From Saccoglossus kowalevskii (lineage: Eukaryota; Hemichordata; Enteropneusta; Harrimaniidae), in the NCBI RefSeq assembly GCF_000003605.2, contig NW_003148770.1:506403-517246 (forward strand): DNA of 10,844 nt, given 5' to 3'. Of this stretch, positions 8,061-10,844 are shown piece after piece (the stretch's first letter is position 1; each line of letters starts with the position of its first letter). The translations under genes and the position numbers were made by a program. Below the pieces are notes generated by a model that worked only from the letters and a program-made list of their open reading frames with translations, had not been told where the DNA came from and made no database searches.

Positions 8061-8750
8061 AAAATACCATGTAATATCCATTTTTATTCCGTGTCATGTG
8101 ACTGAGTCTCAATCAACCACAGCATGCGTAACAACAGTGATAATAGAGCTTGCAGTGTCACATTATGATAATATCGTATGAAGGGTCAAGAAGTCGCTTT
8201 CTGAATCACAGAATAATTTGTAATTTAGTTCATGCCTTAAAATAAAAATCAGTAACGTTTGTGCACGAGTAATATCATTTTATACATTTGTAATGGAAGA
8301 GGACAGTTTGTTTCCGGATCAATATGAGAAAAAGGTACATACGTGTGTTCAACGAATCAACTGTATCGTAATGATATAAATAGTATGTGTTGTTGGTTTC
8401 ATAGTGACAAACATACGTTGTTGCAGGACGTTTTGTTCTTTTCAATTTTCATTATTAGTACATGTTAGACTTCATTATATTTAAATAAGGCAAACGCAGT
8501 AGGACACGTCAAGTTACCCTCTTAGCACTGTCAGTAATAACAGACTGACATTGTACATAACCACTAATACTGATAATGAGACTAATTGTTGCCAGCGTCT
8601 ATTCATATTTTCATAAATAGTAAGTATGAAACCTTGAGACCTCGGGAGAAATAACAGGTGTAACGTATTCACTGGAATGACTAATTAAAAAATGACATAC
8701 AGTAACACAACGTACATAGAAAATAATTCGCTTTTAACAAGTACGATTTC
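8061..8750. other. Non-coding stretch downstream of the CpG-dense patch
   Basis: No supported gene. A frame of 75 codons (7954-8181) overlaps the CRE and begins at a TTG rather than an ATG, so it is not credible as a eukaryotic coding start. No conserved motif, repeat or RNA gene was recognised. Confidence 0.45.
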
Positions 8751-8860
8751 AGACAACTGACATTTGACAGTAGTTGCTTTATACCACGAAGGTTACATGG
8801 CCAGAAATAACACTGATCATTCGTTATATATCTATTGAAATTAAATGGCTTTCAAACAGG

Positions 8861-8897
8861 TTAAGTTGTATGCCAAAGTTCACGTTACCAATAATAC
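8861..8897 (+). repeat. Dispersed repeat, copy B core
   Basis: This copy matches 6602-6638 at 33 of 37 ungapped positions in the same orientation. Weaker matching words extend from about 8782 to 8994. Relative to copy A, the interval from the core start to the shared gtgatatg word is 33 bases longer, which indicates an indel. The family is unidentified. Confidence 0.55.
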
Positions 8898-8999
8898 ACG
8901 TGAATAATACACATAGGCACTGACGTATAAATACATAGAACAGATGAATGACCTTCTGACACCTTAAATGGCAAAGACGTGATATGTGGGAAATGTCAT

Positions 9000-10457
9000 G
9001 AATTGTGCACTAAAACATATATGGTTTCTCGACACATGTTACTGACATTTGTACTTGAAACTTCTACTTGTTGCCGCGATATATGGTAGTATATAATGTA
9101 TTGTACGCATACAAATTACGGCATAAATCGTGTTTTCATCGTCAGTGTTACATAATGGTTGTTTGTGATATATATTTGGATAGCAATTTTTCACCGTTAT
9201 TACTGTGGAATAAAAATGGGACGTAACTTCTAAATATATAGTCAGAATATGTTCAATGATATGCACCATTAACCATAAAGAGCACAATTGCTTATTTATA
9301 ATACAACATTCACAAAATATTTGACCTGATACTGGTTCAATAAATGTGCCCCGTGCTGGTTGGTCTACTCATGTGCCATTAGATGCATGCACGACTTGAT
9401 GACCCGTAAGTCTACTAAGGCATAAGAAATACGGACTAGAAGATTTGATACCGCCATAAAAAAGATTAGATTAAGTGGAGGAATAAATCACAGTGTTTTT
9501 TTTTCATCTTCGAAGCTTTGATATGCATACATTACTACATGATCTTCCAACATTTGCGACAATGCCGACTAGCAGCTGTAGCCACCATAGTATTTTCAGA
9601 ATCAATATCGACACAACTATACAATTTTTGCAAATTTAGGAAAAGCTTTCAACTTCTAACATCTTGAGTATATTTATTTGCATAAACTCGTTCTAGTGGC
9701 ATCATCAGATATCTTAATCCCAACAAACGATATCATGTGTGATCGATCCACGGGGAATGTATATGTCAACATGATCTTGAGGCTTATAAAATTGCCTTTG
9801 GCGTGGTGAATCCGACTTAAGTTGTGCGCCTGAGTAATATTTCCATAAGAAGAAAATACGTTTGCCTCCCACCTCGAGCTAATATTTATAAGTGCAGATG
9901 GTGACCTTTATAGTGTGTTTGCTGACTACAAGAGAGCCTACACATTAATATAAGGTGATACAAACAGTATTCTAGCACACTCATTATAATCTTGCTCAAC
10001 ACATCTTTAGGTGACCTATTATGTATATCATTATGTTGCAAAGATGTGACCCCACTTACAAAGTACACGTCAGTGTTCGAGTTTGAAAGACAACAATTAC
10101 GATTATTTTCAAGGCTGAAAGAATAACATACCCAAATTACCTAATTTGCAATCAAATATTTCATATCAATAAATTAAGTTGTAGTGTTATATTTGATCTA
10201 GATACATGTCATTACACATCGGTTGTACAAATGGCAATGATCTTCAAAACAAAAACAAAACTTTGGTTTCTACAATAACATTAGTTTGTACTTTAAAAGA
10301 ACTGTGGGCAAATAATGACAGCAATTTCAATTGTATGCCATCATATGTTTTCAAAAAAATCATACAAAATGGATTTAGACAAAAAAATAAAACTGCAAGA
10401 GCGTAGAATATATGTATACATTCAATGTCTTCACAAGACACATATGAAACAATGACT
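9000..10457. other. Long A/T-rich non-coding stretch
   Basis: No gene, RNA gene or intact mobile element is recognised. Notable items are a run of nine T at 9496-9504 and a segment at 9748-9774 that resembles 5965-5990. Open frames of 60-83 codons occur on both strands but are of chance length and resemble no family I know. Confidence 0.5.
9748..9774. repeat. Short dispersed match to the putative SINE body
   Basis: ccacggggaatgtatatgt followed by caacatg aligns with 5965-5990: identical over the first four bases, over a 13-base core ggaatgtatatgt, and over the following acatg after a 2-base indel. The copies are in the same orientation. It may be a fragment of the same repeat family as the SINE-like region; chance is not excluded for so short a match. 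Confidence 0.3.
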
Positions 10458-10465
10458 GAACAACA

Positions 10466-10526
10466 ACGACAAATACTGCTAAAGCATTGAAGCACAGTTG
10501 TCGTTCAGCTGTTGTTATGACAACAG
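10466..10526. repeat. Cluster of two adjacent hairpins
   Basis: acgacaa (10466-10472) pairs exactly with ttgtcgt (10498-10504) around a 25-base loop, and flanking aacaac/gttgtt words can extend the stem across a bulge. Immediately after it, ctgttgt-tatg-acaacag (10509-10526) is a perfect 7-bp stem with a 4-base loop. The shared CAACAA/TTGTTG words allow alternative pairings between the two. No T-run follows and no family is recognised. Confidence 0.35.
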
Positions 10527-10613
10527 ATACTGATCTATTTTCGAGTACATGAGAAGACAACTATAATGCTTGTTATTTTGATTCATTGTGACAATTATGC
10601 TATTATGTTTGTT

Positions 10614-10638
10614 GGCGATCCGCTCCGCTAGGATTGCC
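10614..10638. repeat. GC-rich imperfect hairpin at the start of a putative interspersed repeat
   Basis: ggcgatcc (10614-10621) pairs with ggattgcc (10631-10638) at seven of eight positions, with a G-T wobble filling the eighth, around the loop gctccgcta. It is more G+C-rich than its surroundings and lies just before the TG tract and T-rich block, in the order expected at the end of a mobile repeat. The family is not identified. Confidence 0.4.
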
Positions 10639-10659
10639 CTTATAATCACTTTTGTCGTT

Positions 10660-10683
10660 GTGTCTGTGTCTGTGTGTGTGTGT
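10660..10683 (+). repeat. TG-rich microsatellite with TGTC interruptions
   Basis: tgtgtctgtgtctg is followed by a pure TG run ending in tgtaaat. This is a simple repeat typical of animal genomes, here embedded in what looks like a larger interspersed repeat. Confidence 0.75.
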
Positions 10684-10844
10684 AAATTTCCAGTGTTTTC
10701 ACGTTTGATTTCTTCTGTTATTTTTTTGGCTTGGCCGATTTTTTTCAAACTTGGCAGTAGGTCACACCTTCACCCTAGTTATTAGAAAAATCTGAAAAAA
10801 ATGTTTGCCCACCGTTGCCATATCAACAGCCAAAAACTGATTTT
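10684..10844 (+). repeat. Putative interspersed repeat truncated by the window edge
   Basis: The order hairpin, TG tract, T-rich block with ggccgatttttttcaaac, then a more complex tail resembles high-copy repeats I associate with marine invertebrate genomes, which often combine a simple-repeat tract with a conserved tail. That resemblance is from memory and cannot be tested here. A plus-strand frame of 65 codons (10588-10785) crosses it but looks like a by-product. The right end is not in the window. Confidence 0.3.

Noticed and set aside
7954-8181. 75-codon plus frame over the CRE as a gene driven by the CpG patch
   Set aside because: It begins at TTG, which is not a credible eukaryotic start, and the product is unrecognisable.
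9781-9832. ggcg...cgcc arms near 9799-9829 as a structured RNA
   Set aside because: Only four to five pairs form, with a long unpaired interior and no supporting context.
1-10844. CRISPR array, phage or bacterial defence system
   Set aside because: No direct repeats with unique spacers, no cas or phage-type genes, no operon structure; the 42-bp array has no spacers.

Overview
This window looks like non-coding DNA from the nuclear genome of an invertebrate animal, either between genes or inside a large intron. It is strongly A+T-rich throughout. On either strand the open frames stay near or below about 110 codons, which is what chance gives at this base composition. There are no operons, ribosome binding sites or recognisable protein domains, and no rRNA or intact tRNA. 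The features present are of eukaryotic type: a degraded tRNA-derived SINE head, a minisatellite, foldback and dispersed repeats, a TG-rich microsatellite, and scattered splice-site-like and TATA-like strings. A marine invertebrate such as a mollusc, or another lophotrochozoan or cnidarian, is my guess from the style of the repeats. It is inference only.

Layout. 1-1340: unique-looking sequence with two donor-like splice strings on the minus strand (533-538, 813-818) and small hairpins. 1340-5630: a long A/T-rich stretch with no supported gene; it holds a 103-codon cysteine-rich open frame (2610-2921, probably chance), an AT microsatellite and a T/A-rich nested hairpin (3836-3913). 5630-6140: the clearest repeat region, a 42-bp tandem array (about eight units, 5633-5952) followed by a tRNA-like SINE head on the minus strand (about 6062-6131). 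The array lies on the 3' side of the SINE head, so the two may be one composite element. 6480-6720 and 8750-9000: two diverged copies of a dispersed sequence with an 89% identical 37-bp core. 7205-7464: an imperfect inverted repeat with a 22-base loop, resembling a foldback element or MITE. 7621-8060: the only CpG-dense patch, with a TATA-like string, a perfect CRE palindrome and an E2F-like string nearby; it is a weak candidate for a regulatory region. 9000-10450: A/T-rich with nothing recognised. 10466-10844: a hairpin cluster, then a hairpin, TG tract and T-rich block that look like the start of an interspersed repeat cut by the window edge.

No set of genes works together here, and I do not see a convincing new biological system. 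The observations most worth checking are the composite of SINE head and 42-bp array (period close to four helical turns, carrying a repeated ACAATTGT palindrome), the foldback at 7205-7464, and the CpG-dense patch with its CRE.
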